Assembly: GCF_007970665.1 (NCBI RefSeq)
Contig: NZ_CP042430.1
Location: 2,728,001-2,792,000, forward strand
Origin: Baekduia soli
GTDB taxonomy: Bacteria; Actinomycetota; Thermoleophilia; Solirubrobacterales; Solirubrobacteraceae
Length of the DNA: 64,000 bases
Direction of reading: 5' to 3'
Below, one piece after another: positions 50,427 to 59,358 of the stretch (position 1 is its first letter; the number at the start of each line of letters is the position of its first letter). The translations under genes were made by a program, and so were the position numbers. Below the pieces are notes generated by a model. The model had not been told where the DNA came from. It worked only from the letters and a program-made list of their open reading frames with translations, and did not search any database.

Positions 50427-51281
50427 TCAGCCGTCGATGACGCCGAGCTCGCCGAACAGGCCGTCGAGGCGCTCGAGGCGCCGGCGGGCGTCCTCGGCCC
50501 CGGCGGCGACGACCCGCGAGGCCAGCACGTTGAGCAGCGAGAGCATCCCGGTCATGGACTGGCTCAGCAGCGGGGCCCCGTCGCTGGCCAGCAGGACCGT
50601 GTGCGCCTGGCGCGTCACGGGTGCCACGCGGTTGTCGGTGACCGCGATGCCGGTCGCGCCGGCGGCCACCGCGGCGTCGAACAGGCGCGAGGTGTCGGCG
50701 ATGTAGCGCCAGACCGCGATGCCCACGACCGCGTCGCCCGGCGCCGTGGCGGCCAGCTCCAGCGTGGTCGCCGACAGGCCGGGGTCGCCGAGCCTGCGGC
50801 TGTCGAGCCCGGCGCGCCCCAGCGCGACGGCCAGGATCTCGGCCAGCGGGGCCTCGATGCCCAGCCCGACGACGAGGACCCGGCGGGCGGACGTCAGCGC
50901 ATCGGTGGCGGCCTGCAGCGCCTCCGGCGGGTTCAGGCGCGCGGTCTCCTGGACGTTGTGCACGTCCTGGGCAACGACCGCGGCGTCGACGCCGGGGCCG
51001 GCGCCGATCCGCGCGGCGGGCGCATCGAGCCGCTCGAGCGCGGTGACGAGGTTGGGCACCTCGCCGCGCAGCGTCTCGCGGAGCTCGGCCCATCCGCGGT
51101 AGCCGAGCGCCTGGGCGAAGCGGACGATCGTGGCCGCGTTGGTGTCGGCGCGGCGGCCGAGCGCGTCGGCGGAGCACAGCGCCGCGGCGACGCGGTCGTC
51201 GAGCACGACGCGCGCGATCCGCTGGTGGGCGGGGCTCAGCCCTTCGAAGGCCTCGACGATACGCGCCTCGGTCGCGGTCAT
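50427..51281 (-). CDS. MurR/RpiR family transcriptional regulator
   Basis: A 284-residue regulator with an N-terminal HTH_6 domain (LSPAHQRIARVVLDDRVAAA, then ADTNAATIVRFAQALGYRGW, the typical recognition helix ending in LGYxG) and a C-terminal SIS domain (ARRVLVVGLGIEAPLAEILA, GDAVVGIAVWRYIADTSRLF, GIAVTDNRVAPVTRQAHTVL). RpiR proteins sense phosphosugars or other small ligands. It is separated by 70 bases from the GAF operon and is divergent from the third HyuAB operon, starting 103 bases from the HyuA start; it is the natural candidate to regulate that operon. Confidence 0.9.
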   Translation of the reverse strand: MTATEARIVEAFEGLSPAHQRIARVVLDDRVAAALCSADALGRRADTNAATIVRFAQALGYRGWAELRETLRGEVPNLVTALERLDAPAARIGAGPGVDAAVVAQDVHNVQETARLNPPEALQAATDALTSARRVLVVGLGIEAPLAEILAVALGRAGLDSRRLGDPGLSATTLELAATAPGDAVVGIAVWRYIADTSRLFDAAVAAGATGIAVTDNRVAPVTRQAHTVLLASDGAPLLSQSMTGMLSLLNVLASRVVAAGAEDARRRLERLDGLFGELGVIDG

Positions 51282-51383
51282 GGGGCAAGGCTACGGGCGG
51301 AGATGCCGCGGCCGGGCCGACCCCGTCAGGACCATATGTATTCTACGGGATGCATCGGTATACAAACGGGGACGGACGAGCAC

Positions 51384-53477
51384 GTGCTGAGAGTTGGGAT
51401 CGACGTCGGTGGCACCTTCACCGATCTGATGCTGGTCGACGACGACACGGGCTCGGTGACGGTGCACAAGGTGCCGAGCACCCCGGCCGACCCGTCCGTG
51501 GCGACGATGCAGGGGCTGCGCGAGCTCTGCGAGCTGGGCGGCGCGACCCCGGCGGGCGTCGACCAGCTGCTGCACGGCACGACCGTCGCGACCAACATCG
51601 TCCTCGAGCGCAAGGGCTCGCGCACGGGGATGATCACCACCAAGGGGTTCCGCGACATCATCTACATCGGGCGCCACCGGCGCCCGAAGACGTTCTCGAT
51701 CTATCAGGACCTGCCGTGGCGCGAGCCCACGCTCGTGCCGCGCCGGCACCGCCTCGTCGTCGACGAGCGCATCGTGCCGCCGGGCGACGTCGTCGTGCCG
51801 CTCGACGACGACGAGGTCCGCGCCTGCGCCGCTCGGCTGCGCGACGCCGGGGTCGAGGCCGTCGCCGTCTGCCTGCTCTTCTCGTTCCTCAACCCCGAGC
51901 ACGAGCGCCGCATCAAGGCGATCCTCGAGGAGGAGCTGCCGGGCGTGCACCTCTCCATCAGCCACGAGGTCGTGCCCCAGCACCGCGAGTACGAACGCTT
52001 CTCGACGACCGCGCTCAACGCCTACATCGGCCCCAAGACGAGCGAGTACCTGCGCCGGATGCACGGCGCGCTGCGCGATCTGGCCCCCGACACCGACTTC
52101 CACCTCATGGCCTCCAACGGCGGCACGCTGACCGTCGACGGCGCCGTGTCGCGCCCGGCGCAGCTGCTCATGTCCGGCCCCGTGGCGGGCATCGTCGGCG
52201 GGATCGCCGCGGGCCGCTCGGCCGGCTACGAGAGCGTCATCACGCTCGACGTCGGCGGCACGTCGGCCGACATCGGCGTCGCCCCGGACGCGATCGTCCG
52301 GATGAAGCACCTCTACGACACCAACCTCGGGGGCTACGAGGTCATGGTGCCCATGGTCGACCTCGACACGATCGGCGCCGGCGGCGGCTCGCTCGCGCGC
52401 GTCGACGCCGGCGGCCTGCTGCGCGTCGGCCCCAGCAGCGCGGGGGCCGTGCCCGGCCCGGCCTGCTACGGCCGCGGCGGCACCGAGCCCGCGGCCACCG
52501 ACGCTCAGGCCGTGCTCGGGCGCATGCGCCCCGACGCCCGGCTGGCCGGCGGGCTGGAGCTCGACGTCGAGGCGGCACGGGCGGCGATCGGCCGCCTGGG
52601 CGACAAGCTCGGCCTCGACCTGACCGAGACCGCGGTGGGCATCACCCAGATCCTCACGCAGAACATGGTCAACGCGATCAGCGTCAACAGCGTGCAGAAG
52701 GGCTTCGACCCGCGCGACTTCAGCCTGGTGGCCTTCGGCGGCGGGGGCCCGCTCTACGGCGCCGACATCGCACGCGAGCTGTCGATCCCGCGCGTGATCG
52801 TGCCGCCGCACCCGGGCATCACCTCGGCGATGGGCCTGCTGGACTCCGACCTCAAGTATGAGTCCCAGCGCACCGTGATGGTCGAGGCGCCCGAGGCCGA
52901 CGCGGTCGCGCTGGAGGCCGTGTTCGCCGAGCTGGAGGCCGGCGGGCGCGCGGCCCTGGACGCCGACGAGGTCGCCGACGCCGACCGCCTCTTCCAGCGC
53001 TGGGCCGACTGCCGCTACGTGGGGCAGGCCTACGAGCTGCTCGTGCCCGTGCCGCCCGGCCCGCTCGACGAGGCCGGCGTCCTCGCGCTGGCCGAGGCCT
53101 TCGAGCAGACCCACGAGCGCGAGTACTTCTACCGCTTCCCCGAGAAGGCGGTGCAGATCGTCCACCTGCGGTCCTACGCGATCGGGCTCATGCCGTCGGT
53201 CACGCTGCGGCCGATCGAGGCCGGCGACGCCGAGCCGCCGGCCGACGCGGTCGTGGAGACGCGGCCGGTCGTGTTCGCCCAGGGCGACGACCGTACGCCG
53301 GGCGAGCTGGCCACCCCGTTCTACGCCCGCGACCGGCTGCGCGCCGGCAACGTCCTGACCGGCCCGGCGATCGTCGAGCAGCTCGACTCGACGACCGTCA
53401 TCCCGCCGGGAACCACCGCCCGGGTCCTGCCCGACGGCGCGATCGTCATCGACGTCACCACGGAGGCCGGAGCATGA
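51384..53477 (+). CDS. hydantoinase/oxoprolinase family protein, HyuA-type subunit
   Basis: A 697-residue HyuA-like ATPase subunit from GTG 51384, preceded by GGGGACGGACGA. Motifs: GIDVGGTFTDLMLVDDD, HGTTVATNIVLERKG, LDVGGTSADIGVAPDA, SGPVAGIVGG, GAGGGSLARVDAGG. It is closer to the HyuA at 21271 (shared RDLPWREPxL-like region and DVGGTFTDL) than to that at 33362. HyuB overlaps its stop (ATGA). With HyuB it should drive ATP-dependent opening of a cyclic amide, or a carboxylation; the downstream HMG-CoA lyase-like enzyme would also suit a carboxylated branched product. Upstream lies an AT-rich stretch with GTATACAAAC at 51357. Confidence 0.92.
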   Translation: MLRVGIDVGGTFTDLMLVDDDTGSVTVHKVPSTPADPSVATMQGLRELCELGGATPAGVDQLLHGTTVATNIVLERKGSRTGMITTKGFRDIIYIGRHRRPKTFSIYQDLPWREPTLVPRRHRLVVDERIVPPGDVVVPLDDDEVRACAARLRDAGVEAVAVCLLFSFLNPEHERRIKAILEEELPGVHLSISHEVVPQHREYERFSTTALNAYIGPKTSEYLRRMHGALRDLAPDTDFHLMASNGGTLTVDGAVSRPAQLLMSGPVAGIVGGIAAGRSAGYESVITLDVGGTSADIGVAPDAIVRMKHLYDTNLGGYEVMVPMVDLDTIGAGGGSLARVDAGGLLRVGPSSAGAVPGPACYGRGGTEPAATDAQAVLGRMRPDARLAGGLELDVEAARAAIGRLGDKLGLDLTETAVGITQILTQNMVNAISVNSVQKGFDPRDFSLVAFGGGGPLYGADIARELSIPRVIVPPHPGITSAMGLLDSDLKYESQRTVMVEAPEADAVALEAVFAELEAGGRAALDADEVADADRLFQRWADCRYVGQAYELLVPVPPGPLDEAGVLALAEAFEQTHEREYFYRFPEKAVQIVHLRSYAIGLMPSVTLRPIEAGDAEPPADAVVETRPVVFAQGDDRTPGELATPFYARDRLRAGNVLTGPAIVEQLDSTTVIPPGTTARVLPDGAIVIDVTTEAGA

Positions 53478-55237
53478 GCGACACCCAGGGGCGTATCGAC
53501 CCCATCACCCTCGGCGTCCTCGGCGGCGCGTTCCAGGCCATCGGCCTCGAGATGGGCCACGCGCTCAAGCGCATGGCCTACAGCCCGGCGGCTCAGCAGG
53601 TCGAGGACCTCGGCGGCGGCCTGTTCACCGTCGACGGGCGCGAGATCTGCGAGTCGGACACGACGCCGATGCACATCGGTTCGATCCCGGCCTACATCCG
53701 CGGGTTCATGCGGCGCCTGGAGGGCAACGTCAACCCGGGCGACATCATCATCCACAACAACCCCTACCACGGGGCCTCGCACTCGCCCGACCTGTGCGTG
53801 GCGATCCCGATCTTCTGGGAGGGCGAGCTGACCGCGTGGTCGGCCTCCACGATCCACCTGTCCGACACCGGCGGCGTGTTCCCGGGCATCGCGATCGACG
53901 TGCACGACGTCTGGGCCGAGTCCAAGATCTACGACTCGCTCAAGCTGTACGAGAACGGCGTGCGCAACGAGCAGCTGTGGCAGTTCTTCATCGACAACAC
54001 CCGTACGCCGAGCTACGTCATCGGCGACACGGAGGCCATGATCGCCGCGGGCCGGCTGGGGGAGAAGCGCTTCCTCGGCCTGCTCGAGCGCTACGGCAAG
54101 GAGACCGTGACGGGGGCCATCGAGGAGTTCCTCGACTACTGCGAGCGCATGATGCGCGCTCAGATCGAGCAGGTGCCCGACGGGACCTGGGAGGCCGACG
54201 GCTGGCTCGACGATGACGGGCGCAACCGCGGCGAGCCGCTCTACGTCCACACGAAGATCACGATCGAGGGCTCCGACATCACCGTCGACCTCTCGAAGTC
54301 GTGCGACAACGTCGTCACCGGGTTCAACGTGCCGTTCGGCGGCAGCGTGCTGCCGGGCATCTACACCGTCATCCGCTCGGTCTTCCTCGACGAGGCGACC
54401 TTCGACGACTTCATCCCCCAGAACGACGGCATCTTCCGCCCGATCAAGGTCATCGCGCGCGAGGGCAGCATCTTCAACCCGTCGTTCCCGCGCTCGGCGC
54501 TGTCGCGCGTGTGCCCGATCCTGCGGGCCTCGGACGCCGCGATCCAGGCGCTCGCCGAGGTCGTGCCCGACCGCGTCGCGGCCGGCTCCAGCGCCATCGG
54601 CGTCGGCGTCTACACGGGCTACATCCCGGAGAAGTCCGAGTACTGGGTGCATGTGGAGATCAACGAGGGCTCCTACGGCGGGCGCTGCGGCAAGGACGGG
54701 ATGGACGCCATCGACGTCCTCACCGTCAACTCACGCAACACGCCGATCGAGGAGACCGACTGGCTGTTCCCGATGCGCACCGAGCGCTACGAGCTGCGCG
54801 ACGTCGAGCCCGCCCCGGGCCGCTGGCGCGGCGGCATCGGCATCATCCGCGCCAACCGCTTCATGGGCGACGGCGCGTTCACGTCGGAGACCGACCGGGC
54901 CTACGAGGCGCCGTCGGGCCTGTTCGGCGGCTCGCCGGGGACGACGCTGCGCCTGTACCGCGTCGACCCCGACGGGACCGAGGAGCCGCTGGAGTCCAAG
55001 CAGACCAACTTCTCGATGAGCGCCGGCTCGACGCTGGTCTGGGAGCAGGCCTGCGGCGGCGGCTACGGCGACCCGCTGGAGCGCGAGCCCGAGGCCGTGC
55101 TCAACGACTACCTGGAGGAGTTCGTCAGCCTCGAGTCCGCCGCTCGCGACTACGGCGTGGTCATCGACGCCGCGAGCGACAGCGTCGACGCCGAGGCGAC
55201 CGCGCGCCTGCGCGCCGAGCGTGCCGCCGGGACATGA
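53474..55237 (+). CDS. hydantoinase B/oxoprolinase family protein, HyuB-type subunit
   Basis: A 587-residue HyuB-like subunit, ATG 53474 overlapping HyuA. Motifs: DPITLGVLGGAFQAIGLEMG, QVEDLGGGLFTVDGREICES, TPMHIGSIPAYIRGFMRRLE, HNNPYHGASHSPDLCVAIP (probable metal site, HNN instead of HNH), NEGSYGGRCGKDGMDAIDVL, GGGYGDPLEREP. The sequence RMAYSPAAQQVEDLG replaces RMSYSSIIRESEDLG of the 23420 protein, a visible difference in a conserved region. Its stop overlaps the lyase gene (ATGA). Confidence 0.92.
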   Translation: MSDTQGRIDPITLGVLGGAFQAIGLEMGHALKRMAYSPAAQQVEDLGGGLFTVDGREICESDTTPMHIGSIPAYIRGFMRRLEGNVNPGDIIIHNNPYHGASHSPDLCVAIPIFWEGELTAWSASTIHLSDTGGVFPGIAIDVHDVWAESKIYDSLKLYENGVRNEQLWQFFIDNTRTPSYVIGDTEAMIAAGRLGEKRFLGLLERYGKETVTGAIEEFLDYCERMMRAQIEQVPDGTWEADGWLDDDGRNRGEPLYVHTKITIEGSDITVDLSKSCDNVVTGFNVPFGGSVLPGIYTVIRSVFLDEATFDDFIPQNDGIFRPIKVIAREGSIFNPSFPRSALSRVCPILRASDAAIQALAEVVPDRVAAGSSAIGVGVYTGYIPEKSEYWVHVEINEGSYGGRCGKDGMDAIDVLTVNSRNTPIEETDWLFPMRTERYELRDVEPAPGRWRGGIGIIRANRFMGDGAFTSETDRAYEAPSGLFGGSPGTTLRLYRVDPDGTEEPLESKQTNFSMSAGSTLVWEQACGGGYGDPLEREPEAVLNDYLEEFVSLESAARDYGVVIDAASDSVDAEATARLRAERAAGT

Positions 55238-56175
55238 GCCTGAGCTACCCGGAGTCGGTGGAGGTCGTCGAGGTCTCGCCGCGCGACGGGTTGCAGGCCC
55301 TGGGCCGGACGATCTCCACCGATGACAAGCTGACGCTGATCGGCCTGCTGGCCGACGCCGGGTTCCGGACGATCGAGGTGACGTCGCTCGTGCGCCCCGA
55401 CGCGGTGCCCGAGCTGGCCGACGCCGACGAGCTGCTGGCCCGGCTGCCGCGGCGCGAGGGGGTGGCCTACCGCGTGCTGATCGCCAACCGGCGCGGCGCC
55501 GAGCGGGCGGTGACCGCGGGCGTCGACGAGGCGATGGCCGTCGTCTGCTGCAGCGAGCAGTACAGCCTGCGCAACCAGGGTATGACCGTGGAGCAGGCGC
55601 TGGCGGAGGCGCTGGCGGGCCATCCGATCCTCGACGGGGCGGGCGTTGGCCTGACCGTCGGCCTCGGCCTGGCGTTCTTCTGCCCCTACGAGGGCACGAT
55701 GCCGATGCACCGGCCGCTGGCGCTGGTCGACGCGCTCATGGCGGCGGGCGTGAGGCGCATGTACCTGTCGACGAGCGCGGGCATGGCCGACCCCGGCCAC
55801 GTGCACCGCCTGTGCACCGCGGTCCGCGCGCGCCACCCGGGCATCGCGCTCGGCCTGCACCTGCACGACATCGACGGCACCGCGCTGGCCTGCGCGCTGG
55901 CCGGGATGGACGCGGGCGTCGAGTGGCTGGAGGGCTCGATCTGCGGCCTGGGCGGCGGGGTCGCGATGCCGCCGTCGCTCATGGACATCGGCAACGTCGC
56001 GTCCGAGGACCTCGTCGCGATGCTCGAGGGCATGGGCATCGACACGGGCGTCGACCTCGACGCGCTGCGCAGGGCCGGCTGCGCCGTGGAGGAGCTGCTC
56101 GGGATCCGCTCACGCGGGCGGTTCCTGCGCGTCGGCACCCGGCAGGACGTGCTGCGCGAGGCCGCGCAGTACTGA
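55234..56175 (+). CDS. HMG-CoA lyase-like protein, catalytic Cys replaced
   Basis: A 313-residue DRE-TIM lyase from ATG 55234. It keeps Arg17-Asp18 (VSPRDGLQAL), metal ligands His209 and His211 (LHLHDIDG) and Asn254 (DIGNVASED). The signature loop reads ICGLGGGVAMPPS: where HMG-CoA lyases have GLGGCP with the catalytic Cys, this protein has Gly242, while a Cys stands five positions earlier (Cys237). The chemistry may therefore use another general acid or a different substrate. It is the third gene of the operon HyuA-HyuB-lyase-racemase-like. The paralogue at 9126 is canonical. Confidence 0.85.
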   Translation: MSLSYPESVEVVEVSPRDGLQALGRTISTDDKLTLIGLLADAGFRTIEVTSLVRPDAVPELADADELLARLPRREGVAYRVLIANRRGAERAVTAGVDEAMAVVCCSEQYSLRNQGMTVEQALAEALAGHPILDGAGVGLTVGLGLAFFCPYEGTMPMHRPLALVDALMAAGVRRMYLSTSAGMADPGHVHRLCTAVRARHPGIALGLHLHDIDGTALACALAGMDAGVEWLEGSICGLGGGVAMPPSLMDIGNVASEDLVAMLEGMGIDTGVDLDALRRAGCAVEELLGIRSRGRFLRVGTRQDVLREAAQY

Positions 56176-56198
56176 CCCAGACCATCAAGGAGAGACGC

Positions 56199-56942
56199 AT
56201 GCGGATCAAGTACATCGTGCCGTTCCCGTTCGACGAGGTCGGGCTGGCCAACCGCGCGTCGCAGCTGCCCGACGAGCTGCGCACCCCGGGCGTCGACTAC
56301 GAGTTCGTGCCCGTCAAGAACTCGTGCCACAACGCCGACAGTCCCTACGAGCTGCTCATCCTCGACGCCTACATCGCCGAGGCCGGGCTGGCCAGTGAGG
56401 ACGAGGGCTACGACGCGGTCATCATGGACACGGTCTCGGACTCCGGGCTGGCCGCCCTGCGCTCGCGGCTGACGATCCCGGTCCTCGGACCGGGCCTCGT
56501 CCAGCAGCACGTCGCGGCGATGCTGGGCAAGCGCTTCACGATCCTGACGATGTGGGAGCGCTGGCGCTCGCTGTACGAGAAGACGATGGCCGAGTACGGC
56601 ACGGCGCACTACTGCGCGTCGATCCGCTCCATCGACAAGCGCCCCGACCAGGAGCAGCTCCTGGCCGGCCGCGAGGACATCGTGTTCGAGGCGCTCGAGC
56701 GCGAGGGCCGCGCCGCGATCGCCGAGGACCACGCCGACGTGATCCTCCTGGGCTCGACGACGATGCACCAGTCCGTCGAGCACCTGCGCCGGACGCTCGA
56801 CGTGCCGGTCATCAATCCGGGGCCGCTGACCATCAAGCTCGCCGAGCTCTTCGTGACGCTGGGCCTGTCGCACTCCAAGCAGGCGTACATGTCGCCCGAG
56901 GTCCTGCAGGACGAGAAGTTCAACTCGCTGATGGGGGTCTAG
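56199..56942 (+). CDS. Asp/Glu/hydantoin racemase-fold protein lacking both catalytic cysteines
   Basis: A 247-residue paralogue of the protein at 15616, alignable without a gap over at least the first 210 residues. ATG 56199 follows AGGAGAGACGC. The motif EDEGYDAVIMDTVSDSGL has Thr78 and VILLGSTTMHQ has Ser186 where racemases have Cys; Cys43 (KNSCH) is the only Cys shared by both copies. A second shared block is LSHSK near the C-terminus. Retention of identical substitutions in two diverged copies argues for a real function. It ends the third HyuAB operon, so it may act on the ring or the ring-opened product (inference). Confidence 0.8.
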   Translation: MRIKYIVPFPFDEVGLANRASQLPDELRTPGVDYEFVPVKNSCHNADSPYELLILDAYIAEAGLASEDEGYDAVIMDTVSDSGLAALRSRLTIPVLGPGLVQQHVAAMLGKRFTILTMWERWRSLYEKTMAEYGTAHYCASIRSIDKRPDQEQLLAGREDIVFEALEREGRAAIAEDHADVILLGSTTMHQSVEHLRRTLDVPVINPGPLTIKLAELFVTLGLSHSKQAYMSPEVLQDEKFNSLMGV

Positions 56943-56973
56943 GCGGGCGCGCTCCCGCGCGCGTGCGCGGGGG

Positions 56974-56987
56974 CCCGGGCGCCCGGG
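56974..56987. terminator. 14-base perfect palindrome after the third HyuAB operon
   Basis: CCCGGGCGCCCGGG, 31 bases after the stop, within very GC-rich sequence that offers further pairing. Probable terminator. The remaining bases to 57195 hold no gene I can support; a weaker GGTGG/CCACC hairpin lies near 57110. Confidence 0.4.
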
Positions 56988-57195
56988 GACGTCCGCCGGC
57001 GCCGGGGGCGGTCGTGGGCAGCTGGGTGTGGTCATGCCCCAGCCAGGTGCCATCGAAATCGGGAACGCGCGCGTCCGCGCTCGTGGCCGGCGCCGGTGGC
57101 GCGGAGGTGGGGCATGGCCACCCCTTTGCGCCATCCGGCGACGTCGGACGCCCGCCGGCGCCGGCGCCGGCCGTTGCCTCGGCCGGCCCGCCCGA

Positions 57196-58581
57196 CTACG
57201 CCAGGCCCGGCGGGCGGCGCAGGTGCCAGTCCGTCGCCTGCTGGAACGCGTGGCCGGCGCGCAGCGCCGTCGCGTCGTTCCACGGGGCCGCCCCGAGCTG
57301 GACGCCGAGCGGCATCCCGTTCTCGTGCGGCCGGGCGGGCACCGAGACCGCCGGCATCCCGGCCAGGCTCCACGAGTACGTGAACCGGGTCAGGCGGGCG
57401 GTCATCTCGATCATGTCGTCGGCGCCCAGGCGCGGCGCCGGCGCGTTGGTCGTCGGCGTGAGGAGGAGGTCGACGCCGTCGAAGGCCTGCAGCATGCGCA
57501 CGCGCCAGGCGCGCATCTGCTCCAGGGCGCGTCCGACGGCGGGGGCGCCGATCTCGTCGCCGAGCCGCAGCCGGCGCAGGACGTCGGGGTCGAAGCGCCC
57601 GGGGTCGGTGTCGATGCGCTCGCGGTGCACGCCGGTGGCCTCGGCCTTGACGAGCACGTTGGTGATCGCGAAGGCCTCCTCGGCGCCCTCGAGCTCGACG
57701 TCGAAGACCTCGGCGCCCAGGGCCGCGAGCTGCTCGGCGGCCTCCTCGGTGGAGCGCGCGACGCTGGGGTCGAGGTCCTCGAAGAAGAAGCGCCGCGGCA
57801 CGCCGATGCGCAGCCCGGCGACGCCGTCGCCCAGCGTCGCGAGCGGATCGGCGTAGGGGTGGTCGACCCCGTTGGGGTCGTCGCGGTCGTAGCCGGCGAT
57901 GACCGCGAAGAGGTGGGCGACGTCCCGCATCGCGCGGGCCATCGGGCCGATCGTGTCGAACAGGGCGCTGACCGGGAACGTCCCGCGCGTGCTGACCAGC
58001 CCGAACGTGGGGCGCAGCGCGCTGACGTTGTTCAGGGCCGCCGGGATGCGCACCGACCCGCCGGTGTCGGTGCCCAGCGCGCCGATGCACAGGTCGGCGC
58101 CCAGCGCCGCGCCCGACCCGCCGCTGGACCCGCCGGGGACGCGCTCGCGGTCCCACGGGTTGCGGCACGCGCCGAAGTGCAGGTTGTCGGTCGTCGCGCC
58201 GAACGCGAACTCGTGGAGCTGGACCTTGCCGACGATGATCGCGCCGGCCGCCCGCAGGCGGCGGATGACCTCGGCGTCCTCGGTGGCGATGCGGTCGGCG
58301 AAGAACGCCGAGCCCCGGGTCGACAGCAGACCGGCGACGTCGATGTTGTCCTTGATCCCCAGCGGCATCCCGTCCAGCGGGCCGAGCGTCTCGCCGCGCG
58401 CGCGCCGGGCGTCGGTGGCCTGCGCCGCGGCGCGGGCGCCGTCGGCGTCGACCGTGATGTAGGCGTTGATCGCCTGGTGCGTCTCGGCGATGCGGGCCAG
58501 GAGCAGCTCCACGAGCTCGGCGGCCGGCAGCTGCGCGCGCAGCCCCGGGTCGTCGATGGCGCCTCGAAGGTCCTGGTTCAT
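57196..58581 (-). CDS. amidase signature (AS) family amidase
   Basis: A 461-residue AS amidase with Lys77 (GIKDNIDV), the cis-Ser in PGGSSGGSGAA (about 152-153) and nucleophile Ser176 in GTDTGGSVRIP. The end QQATDWHLRRP is shared with the amidase at 25742, so the two are related copies, but the central substrate region differs. ATG 58581 overlaps the stop of the GntR regulator upstream (ATGA), an arrangement that usually means the regulator responds to the substrate or product of the amidase. Terminal hydrolysis of a linear amide is expected. Confidence 0.92.
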   Translation of the reverse strand: MNQDLRGAIDDPGLRAQLPAAELVELLLARIAETHQAINAYITVDADGARAAAQATDARRARGETLGPLDGMPLGIKDNIDVAGLLSTRGSAFFADRIATEDAEVIRRLRAAGAIIVGKVQLHEFAFGATTDNLHFGACRNPWDRERVPGGSSGGSGAALGADLCIGALGTDTGGSVRIPAALNNVSALRPTFGLVSTRGTFPVSALFDTIGPMARAMRDVAHLFAVIAGYDRDDPNGVDHPYADPLATLGDGVAGLRIGVPRRFFFEDLDPSVARSTEEAAEQLAALGAEVFDVELEGAEEAFAITNVLVKAEATGVHRERIDTDPGRFDPDVLRRLRLGDEIGAPAVGRALEQMRAWRVRMLQAFDGVDLLLTPTTNAPAPRLGADDMIEMTARLTRFTYSWSLAGMPAVSVPARPHENGMPLGVQLGAAPWNDATALRAGHAFQQATDWHLRRPPGLA

Positions 58582-59285
58582 GCTGCTCGTCCTCCGGGGT
58601 CGGCGTGGCCGAGCGTACGCAGGTGCTCGACGGTGGAGAGCGCGCCGCGCTCGATGTGCTCGCGCATGCACGCGTGCGCGGCCCGCGGGTCCCGGGCCTC
58701 GATGGCCTGGGTCACGCGGTCGTGCTGGGAGTACGAGAGCGGTGCGCGGTCGGTCAGCCAGATCGCGCGCACGGGCACGGCCTGCCAGAGGCGGGCGATG
58801 AACTCCTGCAGGTACCGCGACGCCGCGGCGTTGGAGATCGCCCGGTGCCAGGCGGCGTTGAGGTCGGCCGCGTCGGTGCGGTGGGGGTCCTGGAGGGCGA
58901 CGCCGAGCTCGTCGTGCACCCGCCGGATCTCGGCGACGTCGTCGGGGCTGCCCTCGACCGCGGCGCGCTCGGCGGCCATCGGCTCGAGGATGACCCGCAG
59001 GCCGTAGACCTCGACGGCGTCCTCGGGGGAGAACTCGGCCACGGCGGTGCCGCGGTGGGCGTGGTGGACGACGAGGCCCTCGGACTGCAGCAGGCGCAGG
59101 GCCTCACGGATGGGGGTGGGGCTCATCTCGAGCTCCTCGACCAGCCGCGCGACGCGCAGGTGCTCGCCGGGGTGGTAGCGACCGTGCTCGATGGCCTCGC
59201 GCAGGGCGCGGAACGCGGCCTCGGTCTTCGTCAGTGAGGGATGATCGGCGGCCATCAGGTGGCGGATCGGATGGCGGGACCGCAT
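58578..59285 (-). CDS. GntR family transcriptional regulator, FCD subfamily
   Basis: A 235-residue regulator. Winged helix: TEAAFRALREAIEHGRYHPG, then LVEELEMSPTPIREALRLLQ (recognition helix SPTPIREAL), wing HRGTAVAEF. FCD-domain histidines appear in LNAAWHRAIS, SQHDRVTQA and MREHIERGA. The start is ATG 59285 or ATG 59255; neither has an ideal ribosome site. It is divergent from the CitE-like operon, with an AT-rich promoter between them, and co-transcribed with an amidase. It probably controls both directions. Confidence 0.9.
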   Translation of the reverse strand: MRSRHPIRHLMAADHPSLTKTEAAFRALREAIEHGRYHPGEHLRVARLVEELEMSPTPIREALRLLQSEGLVVHHAHRGTAVAEFSPEDAVEVYGLRVILEPMAAERAAVEGSPDDVAEIRRVHDELGVALQDPHRTDAADLNAAWHRAISNAAASRYLQEFIARLWQAVPVRAIWLTDRAPLSYSQHDRVTQAIEARDPRAAHACMREHIERGALSTVEHLRTLGHADPGGRAA

Positions 59286-59298
59286 CGGCGATGCCGGC

Positions 59299-59338
59299 TT
59301 GCCTCCCTGCCGCGTTCCATACTATATTTGATTTTCAA
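59299..59338 (+). promoter_or_regulatory. AT-rich promoter of the CitE/CaiB/PuuE-type operon with TTGA-TTT-TCAA element
   Basis: TTGCCT (59299-59304), 18 bases, TATATT (59323-59328), then the short inverted repeat TTGA-TTT-TCAA (59328-59338) at the expected start site. The strikingly AT-rich block (59320-59342) in GC-rich DNA supports a promoter; the repeat could bind the divergent GntR. Confidence 0.5.
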
Positions 59339-59358
59339 TACAACGGGGGAGACATTCG

